A stretch of 64,000 nucleotides of DNA. It comes from Tipula vernalis. Its lineage: Eukaryota; Arthropoda; Insecta; Diptera; Tipulidae. The notes below the pieces were generated by a model, which saw nothing but the letters and a program-made list of their open reading frames with translations, was not told where the DNA came from and searched no databases. The stretch covers positions 186,970,015 through 187,034,014 of the forward strand of contig OY282558.1 of assembly GCA_958295665.1 (NCBI GenBank), in the 5' to 3' direction. Positions 1-10,493 of the stretch are shown piece after piece. Position 1 is the first letter of the stretch, and each line of letters begins with the position of its first letter. The translations under genes were made by a program, and so were the position numbers.

Positions 1-294
1 TTAGTCGTAAATAAAGGCCAAGATGACTCAGATCTGCTTTTTCTCAATAAAATTCTCAAAATAATTTTCTGTTGCACACATAAATCAAGTACGTAGTTGC
101 ACAGAACCCACCCCAACATGATAAACCATATTTCAATTTAGACATAACCAGTGCATGGTAAATCATTTATAACACAGGAACAGGGCAAGAATCACGCAGG
201 AGGAGAAACTTCTTGAAGCAGATGACAAGAAACGTTTTAAAGAAGAGACATGTTTTTGGTTCACTTAAAATGTTATTAATGTTATTAATTTTAA

Positions 295-560
295 CTCTAA
301 CCGATCTGTTGGCAAAGTAGCAACTCCCCTAAAAACAATATCATATAGAATATTCAGAAGAATTTTATGGTCAACCATATCAAAGCTTTAGCAGCATCAA
401 TAAATAAACCAGCACAAGCTTTACCAATGTTCAGTCCGCTGTGAATTTTGTTCAAAAATTCCAACAAGGCCGATTCGGTATATTGATAAGAACTGGATTA
501 ATATCTAAAGATAGATCTTCAAGGTTAAGAACATAATTCCAATTCAATCTTTCAAGAATA
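295..560 (-). pseudogene. LINE reverse transcriptase fragment (CR1-like)
   Basis: On the reverse strand a broken frame shows RT palm block A. A run resembling ESALLEFLNKI is followed by AGLFIDAAKA and then, after a one-base shift, FDMVDHKILL and FRGVA. This spacing (helix, FID..KAFD, H-K-I-L-L, RG) is typical of CR1-like and related non-LTR retrotransposons. The frameshift falls between the A and FD of the AFD motif, so the piece is dead. No endonuclease or ORF1 is visible beside it. The 303-bp MITE lies just beyond its 5' side. Clade assignment is inference from a short stretch. Confidence 0.6.
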
Positions 561-659
561 TCTGTTAACAGTACCAGATTGAGCTTCTTCGTATGACCAA
601 CATGGACATTATTGGGTGGCGACGAAACTTGAGGTATGTTGAATATTATTGCAATAAAA

Positions 660-962
660 GCCGCATTTCTTGACGTTTGATCTGATCCAGATTAGATCAT
701 ATCTCATGAAACGTCACAAAAAGGCGTAAAACAAACAAACACCAACATTTCAATTTTTTTGTCTCGTTACGTTTTGAATCTGCCTCTTCATACTCGTACT
801 GTATTCATTATGTAGTATTCTTTGTCGCTTTACAAAATATTGTTCAACTATATTTTTAGATAACCATTTGTGATCCAAAACGAATAGTTGAATCAAATGT
901 TGTTGTTGCTTCAGATGTAAATTTTGATCTGATCCGGATCACTATGCGCCAAGAAATGCAGC
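660..962. mobile_element. MITE family 1, copy 1
   Basis: A non-coding element of about 303 bp with terminal inverted repeats: GCCGCATTTCTTGACG at the left and the complement of GCTGCATTTCTTGGCG at the right. Inside both ends lie GATCTGATCC-type palindromic motifs. The pentamer TAAAA flanks both sides (655-659 and 963-967) and may be the target duplication. A second copy lies at 10494-10801. There is no ORF, so it must depend on an unknown transposase. Confidence 0.8.
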
Positions 963-1462
963 TAAAATGATGGTCTGAAATCTTAAGGTCCAATGCTGCC
1001 GCTGTAAGACAAGAAAGATCCTAAGACTTGAGACGAGCAAAAAAATGATCAATACAAGAAGCTGATGTTGTTATCACACGCGTAGGAATATTAATCAGAG
1101 ATTCGAGACCTCAGGAAGACATAAGGAACAAGAATTAAGAATATCTACGTTAATATCTCTCCAACAATGAAAAGATTTCTTGCCTTAATATTACGAATAA
1201 TTCCTGAAATACCTTACACAAAAGTGTTGAAATGCGCTGAATGTAAATTATAAATAACTAAAAATACATATAATTCATTATCAAAATTCCACTTAACTTT
1301 AACAATATCAGTTGCAGTTAAATTAAAAGCAGTTAGTGAACATGAAAGTTAGAATCATAATAAACAGAAATCCGTCCACTCCAGATCAATAAGTGTCGTT
1401 ACAAGCACCAAACAACGTGTAACTATTTAAATTATACGAAGACAATTCATGGCTATTTATCC
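963..1462. other. Gene-free stretch before the Jockey element
   Basis: AT-rich DNA between the MITE and the first Jockey element. I see no coding frame with recognisable motifs, no RNA gene and no clear repeat. Confidence 0.6.
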
Positions 1463-1474
1463 AAGTTTCATTTT
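1463..1474. repeat. Target-site duplication, left, of Jockey copy 1
   Basis: The 12-mer AAGTTTCATTTT precedes the element and recurs at 4982-4993 directly after its poly(A) tail. Because the tail also ends in A, the true duplication may be 10-12 bp. It fixes the 5' end of the element at about 1475. Confidence 0.85.
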
Positions 1475-1515
1475 CGTTTCAGTTCGAAGTCGCAGGTATT
1501 ACTAACATATACAAA

Positions 1516-2172
1516 ATGGTCACAACTAATGGTGTAAAAGACAAGAAACACTTTCCATTGTTTTACATCGACTTAAAACAAAAAGACAACAATAAAGAAG
1601 TATACAACATCAAGAAACTTGCGTACTGTATAGTTAAAATTGAGCCACCTAACAAGACAAGGGACATTCCACAATGTACGAATTGTCAACAACTTGGACA
1701 TACCAAGAGTTTTTGCTATCGTCAAACCAAATGCGTTAAATGTGCTGGAGATCATCACACGACAAAATGCAAAAAACAACCAGATATCGCGCCTTCATGT
1801 GCTCTTTGTCAACAACAAGGACATACTGCAAATTATAAAGGATGCTGTGTATATCAGAACAAAATTAAAAGTCAACAGAATAATAGAACAAGAGTAGTAC
1901 AGCGATTACAAACCAAAGCTGCTAAACCACAAACAACAATCACACCATCCACAGTTGGATTATCCTATGCGCAAATCACCAAGTTATCTGCTGATGAATC
2001 AAACCAAAACAACAAACATATAGAAGTTAATAACGAGTCTAATAACTTTGAAATTATTAAAAAGCTTAGTCAAATTCAACAGACACTTGGTCACTTAACA
2101 GAAAGGGTGGCAAAACTAGAAATTAATTTCTATCCGCCTAGCAAAAAAGTCAGCATACACACAAATGATTAA
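1516..2172 (+). CDS. Jockey ORF1 (Gag-like, CCHC zinc knuckles)
   Basis: 218 codons, intact. Residues about 15-45 match the tail of the domain that precedes the knuckles in Jockey Gag proteins. They are followed by CCHC boxes: CTNCQQLGHTKSFC near 55-68, CVKCAGDHHTTKC near 74-86, and a third, less regular one, CALCQQQGHTANYKGC, near 95-110. A Q/N-rich region and a short heptad-like helix (QIQQTLGHLTERVAKLE) follow. Such proteins bind element RNA and help form the ribonucleoprotein. The start at 1516 is the first ATG after the predicted 5' end. The N-terminal half found in the 39.5-kb relative is absent. The stop overlaps the ORF2 start by 8 nt (ATGATTAA), as expected for reinitiation or coupled translation. 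Confidence 0.85.
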   Translation: MVTTNGVKDKKHFPLFYIDLKQKDNNKEVYNIKKLAYCIVKIEPPNKTRDIPQCTNCQQLGHTKSFCYRQTKCVKCAGDHHTTKCKKQPDIAPSCALCQQQGHTANYKGCCVYQNKIKSQQNNRTRVVQRLQTKAAKPQTTITPSTVGLSYAQITKLSADESNQNNKHIEVNNESNNFEIIKKLSQIQQTLGHLTERVAKLEINFYPPSKKVSIHTND

Positions 2173-4820
2173 CTCGTTCCTACGCATTGTAACTTGGAAC
2201 GCTAATGGGCTCAACCAACGAGCCCAAGAACTGGAAATATTTCTCCATACAAACAACATAGATATTGCACTTATTTCAGAAACGCACTTCTCCAACAAAA
2301 GCTTTTTCAGAATAAAGGGATTTAATTCCTACTGGACAACCCATCCTAGTGAAAGAGCCAGAGGTGGTTCAGCTGTACTAATTAAAAATAATATCAAACA
2401 TAATCAACAAGAGGATATTCGAGAAAGCTACATGCAAGCAACTGTTATCTCAATCCAATATAATGGCGCAGATCTAAATATTGCGGCAGCATACTGTCCT
2501 CCACGGCATACACCAACGAAGTTACAATTTAATAACGTCTTTAATAAGCTCGGTCCAAGATTTATTATTGGAGGGGACTATAATATAAAACATACAGCTT
2601 GGGGTTCCAGGCTAATTTCTCCTGGGAAAGGAAATGCTTTGTTCAATGCCATTCATGAAAACAAATGTGAATATCTGTCTCCAAGGAGGCCAACGTATTG
2701 GCCAACGGATGCAGGAAAAATACCAGATTTGCTTGATTTCTTCATCATAAAAGGTATTTCATCCAATTACACTATATTCGAAGGAATTAACGACTTAACA
2801 TCTGATCACATTCCTGTACTGTTGTCAGTAAGCGCTATAGTCATCAAGAAAAAAAAGAAGCAAAACCTTACTAATAGATTCACGGATTGGGACCTCTTCA
2901 GAGAAAAACTGGAAGAGCTAGTTGAATTAAAAGTTAGTATTAAAAGTAATGAAGAATTGGAACAACAAACAAACAATTTCATTGAATACACTCGTATGGC
3001 CGCCAGTCTAGCTACTCCAGAATTAAAGGACAAAGCGGAGATTGAAGTCAAATACCCGGCTGAAATCAGGGAACAAATCAAGGAAAGGAGAAAGGCAAGG
3101 AGAATATGGCATCTCACCAGAAATCCCGCTGACAAAACCACCTTCAATCGAATAAGTAACAAAGCCAATAGGCTAATCAAAAGCTTCAAACAGGATTGCT
3201 TCGACAACTACTTAAGCGGGCTAGGTCCAGAAATGGATAAGGACTACTCGTTATGGAAAGCAACCAGAAAATTTAAACGACCTGTAGTTCGAGTACCACC
3301 TATAAGAAATGCTCAAGGCAATTGGGTTCGACATGACAAAGAAAAAGCGGAACTCTTTGCTCAACACCTAGCAACAGTGTTTCAATCCCATGACATTCAA
3401 TCCAACATTGACGTAACACCTGTCTATCAACCAAATCAGGATTTTAAAAGGGTCACGCCAATGGAAATTGCTGAAGAAATCGACAAAAGTCTTAGTCAAA
3501 AAAAGGCACCAGGAATTGATGAAATATCACCGGGTCTATTCAAGGAACTTCCACGCAAAGCAATCATCATGATCGCATACTTATTTAATGCCTGTATGAG
3601 ATTGAAGTATATACCCAAATGCTTCAAAACGGCTCAAATAATTATGTTGAAGAAACCAGGTAAACCAGATGAAGAAGTAACATCATACAGACCAATTTCA
3701 CTGCTTCCGACCTTATCAAAGCTGTTTGAAAAACTACTACTAAAACGTCTAAAGCCAATGGTAAACGTTCCTGATTTTCAATTTGGATTCAGGAATAACC
3801 ACTCCACAATAGATCAAGTTCATCGAATAACTACGGTAATAGAACAAGCGTTAGAAGAAAAGAAATATTGCCCCGCCGTATTTCTGGATGTATCTCAGGC
3901 CTTTGATAGGGTTTGGCACGAGGGATTGACATTCAAGATGAGCAAACTGCTACCACAAAACTATTGCCAGCTGCTTGAATCATACCTCTCTGATCGCCAA
4001 TTCAGAGTCATCCATGAAGAAACATGTTCTGACTTTTATCCAACGCTAGCGGGAGTTCCGCAGGGAAGCGTATTGGGACCCCTCCTCTACCTTATCTACA
4101 CTGCGGACATACCTACAACGAATAAAACGTTCATCGGCACGTTCGCTGACGACACTGTAATTATTAGACGAATCACAACCAAGGGCAGTGAAAAATCTTC
4201 AACGAGCAATGAACGACGTTACTAAATGGACAATTGACTGGAAAATAGTGCTTAATGAGCTCAAATCAACCCATGTGACATTTACGCTCCGACACAAAAA
4301 TAACAGTCTACACATATACCTCAATGGGGTGCAAGTGCCGCAGGCTGAATCGGCTAAATACCTTGGTCTGCATTTAGATTCAAGGCTCAACTGGAAACAT
4401 CATGTGAGACAAAAAGCTGAACAGATACGATTAAAACAACGTCAAATGTACTGGTTAATTGGGCATCATTCCAAAATGAACCTGTATTGCAAAAGACTAG
4501 TCTACCAGACTATCTTCAAACCAATATGGATGTATGGTGCGCAGCTATGGGGTTGTACTCATAAATCCAATAGAGACATTATACAACGTAGCCAAAATAA
4601 ATTTCTTCGAATGGTCACCAACGCTTACCGATTTGTGACTAACAGAGAAATACACAATGATCTAAAAATACAATTGATAGACGACGTCATCCGCGAATGT
4701 GCCATTAAACATGAGAAGAGGCTTCTTAACCACACCAACGTTGAGGCCGTACAACTACTGGACAGTACAAACGAAATAAGGCGGCTCAAACGAATCAAAC
4801 CACATGAGCTAACCGTATGA
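2165..4820 (+). pseudogene. Jockey ORF2: AP endonuclease-reverse transcriptase, one frameshift
   Basis: The apurinic-like endonuclease starts with WNANGL and shows SETHF, GGDYN and the SDH motif near residue 215. It nicks target DNA. The reverse transcriptase shows SYRPISLLPTLSKLFEK, FQFGFR, the FLDVSQAFD palm block, GVPQGSVLGPL and the FADD catalytic box at about 4144-4155. Just after FADDTV the frame breaks: a one-base indel between about 4160 and 4180 moves the reading from the first frame (to 4225) to the second, which continues through the thumb and C-terminal region to the stop at 4820. All catalytic residues I can check are present. With the frameshift this copy should make a protein cut immediately after the active site. 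Confidence 0.9.
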
Positions 4821-4963
4821 ATATTATATCTTAAGGGAACTGGATACTGGTCCAGCAGACCCACACAAGTTTATGCTTATCTTATAAGTACTAATGTCAA
4901 CCTTACTAATGAATTAATAATGTTTAAGATTGTAGTAGCCATATCAATAAAGATGTTAAAATC

Positions 4964-4993
4964 AAAAAAAAAAAAAAAAAAAAGTTTCATTTT
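4964..4993 (+). repeat. Poly(A) tail and right target duplication of Jockey copy 1
   Basis: An A-run from 4964 to about 4981 follows the AATAAA at 4946-4951. It runs straight into the second copy of AAGTTTCATTTT (4982-4993), the mark of target-primed reverse transcription. Confidence 0.9.
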
Positions 4994-5429
4994 AGCACAC
5001 AGGCTCACCGTTGAAAATATCGAAGAATGCACCAATATTACGAAGTGATGACAAATATTGTAGCTAAAGCTAGCGTTGATAATGTTTTATTGATGACATC
5101 AATTGTATACAATAATAATGAATGAATTGGCACAGTTGTATTTATATCAGTAGCGTTCAAAAATTGTCATATTGATAACATCTTTTATGGTCACTATTAA
5201 TCGAAATCGGAAATATTTATGTCGAAATCACATTTGTGTGTATACATAGCTTATGAAGCTGCTGATACCGCCGAACGCAAACCCGGTTTTCTATTATCAA
5301 CTATCGATGATGATAAAGAAGAACGAAGATTTCATAGCAGATGAAATGGTGTTATTACGTTTTTTTTTGTATCAGTGCTTGATGGTTTGATTACAGATGC
5401 AGAAGATGATGATGTATCAGTTTTAGATT
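4994..5429. other. Gene-free stretch
   Basis: AT-rich DNA with short simple-sequence tracts (GATGATGAT-like near 5310 and 5405). I see nothing that I can call. Confidence 0.5.
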
Positions 5430-5942
5430 TAATATTGTAAATTGTTTTAGTTGATCCATTTTTTTTATTAAAATAGGTACATTATCTTGCCCAGTTGATA
5501 TGTAGACTAAGCCTCTATTAGCGAAAGCTTTGACGATTGACTTGTCAAACTGTAGTTGCTTTGCAGATCTGATCTGAAGATACTACAATTGACCTTGGTT
5601 AAATCATCATTATAATAAATACGTTTTTCGTGTTCCAAACCAATATTCACTAGTTTAAGGCCACTAAATTCGACCTCGAAACTTAACTAAAATAAGCGAA
5701 GGTTTATTGACAGAGTTTAAATTATGTGGTAGACGGAAAGTTTTAATAATATTATTTGTATTCGCATACCCGATACCTTTACAGATATCGCTTATATGCT
5801 GATCCGATGAAAGGCCATGCACGGATTTCACGTAATTTTTAATATCACAGATTGACAGCATAAATTCACTTTTTAAAATTCCAATGTTTTTTTCAATTGT
5901 ATCGAATTTTTCATTAATTTTATAGATACTCTCATCAAACAA
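5430..5942 (-). pseudogene. Non-LTR retrotransposon ORF1 fragment (FP-C-like domain)
   Basis: A reverse-strand frame of 92 codons (5942-5664) opens with a coiled-coil-like stretch, then ISDICKGIGY and a segment ending SLILVKFRGRI. After a frame change, similarity seems to continue with NDDLTKVNC and further on KAFANRGLVYI. This order (coil; DI..I...LG; P-I-I-V-K-F; INDDLT; wt-nG) resembles ORF1 proteins of insect CR1-like elements, which carry the domain named after the baculovirus FP protein C-terminus. Family naming is by resemblance only. Both ends are degraded. Confidence 0.55.
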
Positions 5943-6099
5943 TTCGGCATTTACAATAAGGTTAATTATTAAATTACTGGACGTAACTGTATAGATGCTT
6001 GCAAATTATAGCAATAAAAAATAAAAAATTATAAATAAAACAAATTAAAATATTACTACATAATTTATACGTGTTATTCGTTTGAAGCCATCTTCGTGA

Positions 6100-6475
6100 A
6101 TTGAACCAGAACTTTGTCCAAAAATCATTTTGGAATCCCATTTCCAAGCCCACAGCAAATTTCATCATAATCGGTCAAGAAACAGTAAAGTTCTGTCTTA
6201 ATTGATCATGATCGATGAAGAAATAGAGAAGTTTCATCTTACTTGGCCACATTCCAGAACTTGGTCCAAAAACCGTTTTAGAATCCCATTTTCATCGCTC
6301 ATGTTAAATTCATTATAATCGGTCAAGAAACAGAGAAGTTCCACCTTAATTGGCCACGTTCGAGAATTTTATCCAAAAATCATTTTTGAATCCCATCTCC
6401 ACCGCCCATGTCGTATTTCTTCATAATCGTTTCAGAAGTAGTAAAGTCCAATCTTAATTCTTTCTACATTAAATA
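6100..6475. repeat. Short tandem satellite, about 108-bp unit, three copies
   Basis: Three head-to-tail copies of a unit starting near AGAACTTTGTCCA (6108), AGAACTTGGTCCA (6255) and AGAATTTTATCCA (6363). Each contains the ATTTTGGAATCCCAT and ATAATCGGTCAAGAAA blocks. Spacings are 147 and 108 bp; the longer one contains an extra partial duplication. The copies are visibly diverged. Confidence 0.75.
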
Positions 6476-6846
6476 ATTTATCCACATTTACCAACGTTAA
6501 CTGGCAAATGTGTACATTATCTAAATTTAGTAGGTAAATGTAGATTGAACTCACATTACCCAAAGTAGCAGGCTAATATGCAGATATACCGGCGAATGTA
6601 CACCTTCTCCGCTCTATGCACATTAGCTGTAACATAGTATATAACTAATGTCGACTAAACATTTTTTCGTTTTAAGAAAGTACTTAGTTTTAATCAAAAA
6701 ATAAAAGACAAAAATGCGCGATTTCTTTTGGACACCATAAATGATCTAACTAGTATTTCCGAAAGTAAGTTATTGAAGTTTTTGGATTTTTTTTAATGAT
6801 ATGTCCTTTAATTGTTTATTTTATTTTTCCCAGATGGATTCAATTG
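6476..6846. other. Gene-free stretch
   Basis: AT-rich DNA with loosely repeated ACATT-A-C-C-A words. I see no gene and no clear element border until the MITE at 6847. Confidence 0.5.
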
Positions 6847-7101
6847 TAGCGTTTTTTTATTCGCTCCGGATAGCTGCTATCGAGAGCCGTCATATGAAAA
6901 GTGGCTCCGGATAGCGCTCCGTATAAATAGGTAGAGCCAAATATTTTTTATATCAAGTTTCCGCTAAACAATTGAATTAAAAATGATAGTTTGATGTTAA
7001 ATAAACTTAGTTTACTAATAAATAGCGCGTCAAATTTAAATTTAGGCGTAAAAAAATGACGGCTCTCGATAGCAGCTATCCGGAGCGAATAAAAAACGCG
7101 C
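6847..7101. mobile_element. MITE family 2, copy A
   Basis: About 255 bp with near-perfect inverted ends of about 45 bp. The left arm holds ATTCGCTCCGGATAGCTGCT and GAGAGCCGTCAT; the right arm is its complement (7056-7098). A shorter internal echo, GGCTCCGGATAGCGCTCCG, follows the left arm. The interior is AT-rich and non-coding. Copy B at 31691-31944 has the same layout. Termini of the TAGNG type would suit a hAT-like mobiliser, but no 8-bp target duplication is seen, so the superfamily stays open. Confidence 0.85.
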
Positions 7102-7370
7102 TTTATACTTCTGTCTTATATTTGTTGAATTTTTATATTGGCGCCTACTTCGAAAATAATCAAATATGTCGAAGGAGAAAAATTATTCATCAAATATTCG
7201 ATTAAGGATTCTCAGAATTCGTTTATGCTAATTGGTGCTAATACTGTCGATATTGGGGAGCATGAAAATATAGCAAATAAACAAACAGAATTTACCCATA
7301 CAGCTATTTGTTTTAATTAGAGCATCTATAATAAATCCTGAAGATATTTTAATATATTTTGACGGTATCC

Positions 7371-8335
7371 GATATCAACGAGATATAGCAGAGCACCCTG
7401 TATTTTATAGAGCCATAATCAAAAAATATGAGCTTTTATAAGGGAATTAGAAACGAGAAAAAAACGAAACTTTTCATAGTAAAACACACAAAACATATGG
7501 GAAATCACTTTTTTTCCTAAGACAAATTTTTAAATGAAAACGTTACAAATTCTTAATTATGATTTCTGAAATACTTTCATAAATGTTTGAATTTCAACGT
7601 ATATGAATATCGTTTAAGTAAATCGTTTTCATTTTTTTGTAATAATTGATTTATTTAAACCAAAATATTAAAAAAAATTCATAACAACAGCATTCTGGTC
7701 AAAATGAAATAAAAGCTTACTACGATTCGTTTGGTCGTTAAGACAATATACATTACATAGATGGCAGTGATGGCCGTAAAAATTTGGAAAAATCGTACCA
7801 AAAATTACCATCTGGGGAAATTTCAAGTTCAAAAATTGTAGAAAAAGCAAAACAAATTCTCAAAATATAGGAACGTGTGATAATTTTGCGATTAAATAAT
7901 TTTTTTTCGTATTTTTCTGTGACCATTTTAGACATCTTACGTACACTAGTAAAACTAAAGATAAATTTAGCAAGTAATATTTTAATTTGTCAGAGCCAAC
8001 TTTGATATATTTTTCAAAATGAAAGTTCGAAAAAATATATTGTAGAAATAATTTAATTTTAATATTTCTGCAATTAATATTTACTTAATACCAATATGGC
8101 CTTCTTGTATATTGTTCTTAAAGATATGTAGAAAACTTTTATATCAACATTTTATGACATTTTTGTTTTTTCATTGAAAAACTTGAGACTAAAAAACACG
8201 ATTTTTACTATGGATTCCTATGGAAATCAGTGAAAAATTATACCACTAAAAAAGCTTCTAAAAAATACGTCATTAAGATTATGGCTCTATACTCTAGAAG
8301 GCTCTGGATATAGTCGATTTTACGAGGAATTGAAA
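7371..8335. mobile_element. Possible decayed inverted-repeat element
   Basis: TATAGAGCCATAATC near 7411 recurs in reverse complement near 8279 (GATTATGGCTCTATA). The similarity extends outward loosely (gatatagcagagc against the complement of gctctggatatagtc) and inward to CATAGTAAAA-like words. No coding motif lies between. Both the arms and the limits are uncertain. Confidence 0.35.
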
Positions 8336-8759
8336 TTTGTTTCAAAATTTTTTAATGTCTTCCATTTGAGTTACCCGCCAGAGTTGGTTCTAGTTTGGAG
8401 TTTAATAAAATAATATTTTTTTGAAACAGTTATCTCTAACCAAAATGAAGAATATAATTAATGAATTAGGAAAAAGGTCTGCTCATTAATAATAAATCAA
8501 TGTGTTTTCCAATATTTTAAGGCTAAATGAATTTAGATAAATCATTATAATTTTGATATAAGTTATTTTAACTTCAATCAATACTATGTAAATTGTTTTC
8601 TTTTTAATTATTATTTCTTGCTTTACAATAACACACTATTATTTTATTTTTAAGTTTAAGACTAAATTTATGAAAAAATAATTATGGGACTGGAGGATTG
8701 TGTACCTGAAATAAAAATAAAAAATAATTTTGTTAGCAGGCAGTTTTTTTCGACAATTC
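8336..8759. other. Gene-free stretch
   Basis: AT-rich DNA without recognisable features, ending at the RT fragment at 8760. Confidence 0.5.
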
Positions 8760-8868
8760 TTTATCTGTCAGGGTTCAGTGCTGGGTCCTCTAATATTTTC
8801 TATGTACATTATTCAACAAGTTTCATTTCACATTTTCGCTGATGACGTTCAAATTTATATATACTGCG
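8760..8868 (+). pseudogene. CR1-like reverse transcriptase, 5' piece
   Basis: The translation reads QGSVLGPLIFSMYI, then the catalytic box FADDVQIYI. The wording QGSVLGPL...FADDVQ is typical of CR1-like LINEs. The frame is cut at the FADD box by the Tc1-like element at 8879-9997, and coding similarity resumes at about 10011. A small deletion is likely between FSMYI and the FADD box, where the family usually has more residues. Confidence 0.7.
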
Positions 8869-8878
8869 CCAATTAAAA

Positions 8879-9997
8879 AACGGAACAGAAATTTTCTTCG
8901 CAAAAATACCCAGATTTGAACGCTTATATCTTGGTGAAATAAGACCTTTTAGAAAAAAAATTTTGTTTCTAGTTGAAGGAAATTTTGTTTTCTTTTTGAT
9001 ACTCGAAACCGTTTTACTTTATTTGGTTTTTTTTATGACTTTTTATGAAACTGTAAACGAACTTGCTCGATATTTCATTCAAAAATCCAAATTTGCCATT
9101 TTATAGAGAATTTAGAAACCTTGAAAAATTATATTGTACTAGGAAAATTTCTGTGCGGCCACTCCTTGTCGAGTTATTAAAGTTTCAGAGAAAACGTATC
9201 AAAAAGCGTAAACACATTAACAAGTACATTTTTTATCTTTTAAACTAAGCACTCTACGATAAAATTTTGAGCCACATTTTGATATCAGGCGTAATTTTGG
9301 TGATCCAAAATCAAGGAGAAAATATGTTTTTACAGTGAAAAATATAATTATATTGCAAACAAAATACTATCCCCCATAGGGTATATTGCAAACAAAAACC
9401 TTTTAAACTTTATTCAAACGTAATAAAACTAAGATCTACGAACAAACTGGAATTTTCAGTAACGCGTGTTACCTCCTCTAGCCCGCACATCACAAATACG
9501 CTGTGGCATATTTAAAACATTGCGTATTCTAGGGAGTTTAAATCTGGACTTCGCGGAGGAGGGCTTATTAAATTAATGCGGTGCTGTTGCAGAAATTGGT
9601 GTGTGTTTGAGCTGTGTGCGGCCGGGCATTATCATGCATAAAAAAAATCTGCGCTTGACTCTTCATCTTCAAATAACTATGCGATAAATTAAATTATTGA
9701 TTATTGAAATTTTCGAAGCATCATTTTGCAAGGTTTCTAAATTCTCTATAAAATGGCCAATTTGGATTTTTGAATGAAATATCGAGCAAGTTCGTTTACA
9801 GTTTCAAACAGCAGCAAATTTTTTTTTTTTTAAGACACCTTTTGTTTTACTCAAAAAAGACATAAAAAAACAAAATAAAATAAAACGATTTCCAGTATCC
9901 TTCTACTAGAAACACAATTTTTTTTGAAAGGTGTTATTTCACCAAGATACAAGCGTTCAAATCTGGGCATTTTTTCGAAGAAAATTTCTGTTCCGTT
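8879..9997 (-). mobile_element. Tc1-like DNA transposon with about 250-bp inverted repeats
   Basis: Long inverted arms, 8879-9123 and 9729-9997, begin AACGGAACAGAAATTTTCTT and match over roughly 250 bp with scattered indels. Between them a reverse-strand transposase fragment (about 9650-9440) carries MHDNARPHTA. The element sits inside a CR1-like RT frame, whose two halves are at 8760-8868 and 10011-10250. TA dinucleotides flank both sides but the exact ends are not certain. Arms this long are unusual for the basic Tc1 type. Confidence 0.75.
9440..9650 (-). pseudogene. Tc1-like transposase fragment
   Basis: Reverse-strand reading gives MHDNARPHTA, the block around the second catalytic Asp of Tc1 transposases. 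After frame changes comes PPRSPDLNSLEYAMF, which corresponds to the P-x-x-SPDLNP-I-E block with the third acidic residue. Then come RICDVRARGG-like words near 9460. At least two frameshifts or stops separate the blocks, and the N-terminal DNA-binding region is absent. It cannot encode a working enzyme. Confidence 0.75.
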
Positions 9998-10010
9998 AGT
10001 ATCGTAAGTT

Positions 10011-10250
10011 GGTCGGTCTTTTATAGGTTCGTTTAAATGCGAATATATCTCAATCGATTATAATTTATTAAAAAAACCGTTAGATACCTCTTCCTTTCCT
10101 GGTATTTTTCTGCAGGGTTCGCTAATTGAATATTCAAATACTGTTAGGGATTTAGCCTTAGTTATTAATAAAACTTTTATTGGGGGTGACCATTTAGTTA
10201 GTATTAGTAAAAAGGTGTTTGCCATGCTTAGTTGTGGTGAAACCAAAGGG
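10011..10250 (+). pseudogene. CR1-like reverse transcriptase, 3' piece
   Basis: An open stretch reads through LIEYSNTVRDLALVINKTF and SISKKVFAML. This is the post-catalytic region in CR1-like RTs, where YS-TVRDLGLVID and K-KVFA-L are conserved. It continues the fragment ending at 8868, so the Tc1-like element is an insertion in this LINE. The frame is open across the piece, but both ends are lost. Confidence 0.7.
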
Positions 10251-10493
10251 ACCGAAAAAATGAATTCATTTGGTTAACTGTAGTACATTTGCACATAAAA
10301 AAATGTACAGTTTTGCGAATAAAAATTCGTTGCGAAATTTCAATTTCGTTAAATCGGTATTCGTTATAAATTCGTTACTATCTCGTTACTTTTTATTCGT
10401 TACAAAGTAATGACTACTATAAACAAAAAAATGTTTTTTTCAATGTTTGCATGTAAAAACACAAACGTAAGGAGAAAAAAAGACAGAACTATA

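Larger units (their letters stand above)
1475..4981 (+). mobile_element. Jockey-clade non-LTR retrotransposon, copy 1
   Basis: A 3.5-kb LINE bounded by 12-bp target-site duplications. It has a roughly 40-nt leader containing TCAGTT (an insect initiator-like motif), ORF1 with zinc knuckles (1516-2172), ORF2 with endonuclease and reverse transcriptase (2165-4820), a 3' UTR with AATAAA at 4946-4951 and a poly(A) tail from 4964. Jockey-clade elements lack RNase H, and none is seen here. ORF1 is short compared with the related copy at 39.4 kb, which carries about 300 more N-terminal residues. So this copy either derives from a compact lineage or is 5'-truncated with a fortuitous start. One frameshift in ORF2 is the only clear lesion, which suggests a fairly recent insertion. 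Confidence 0.9.
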
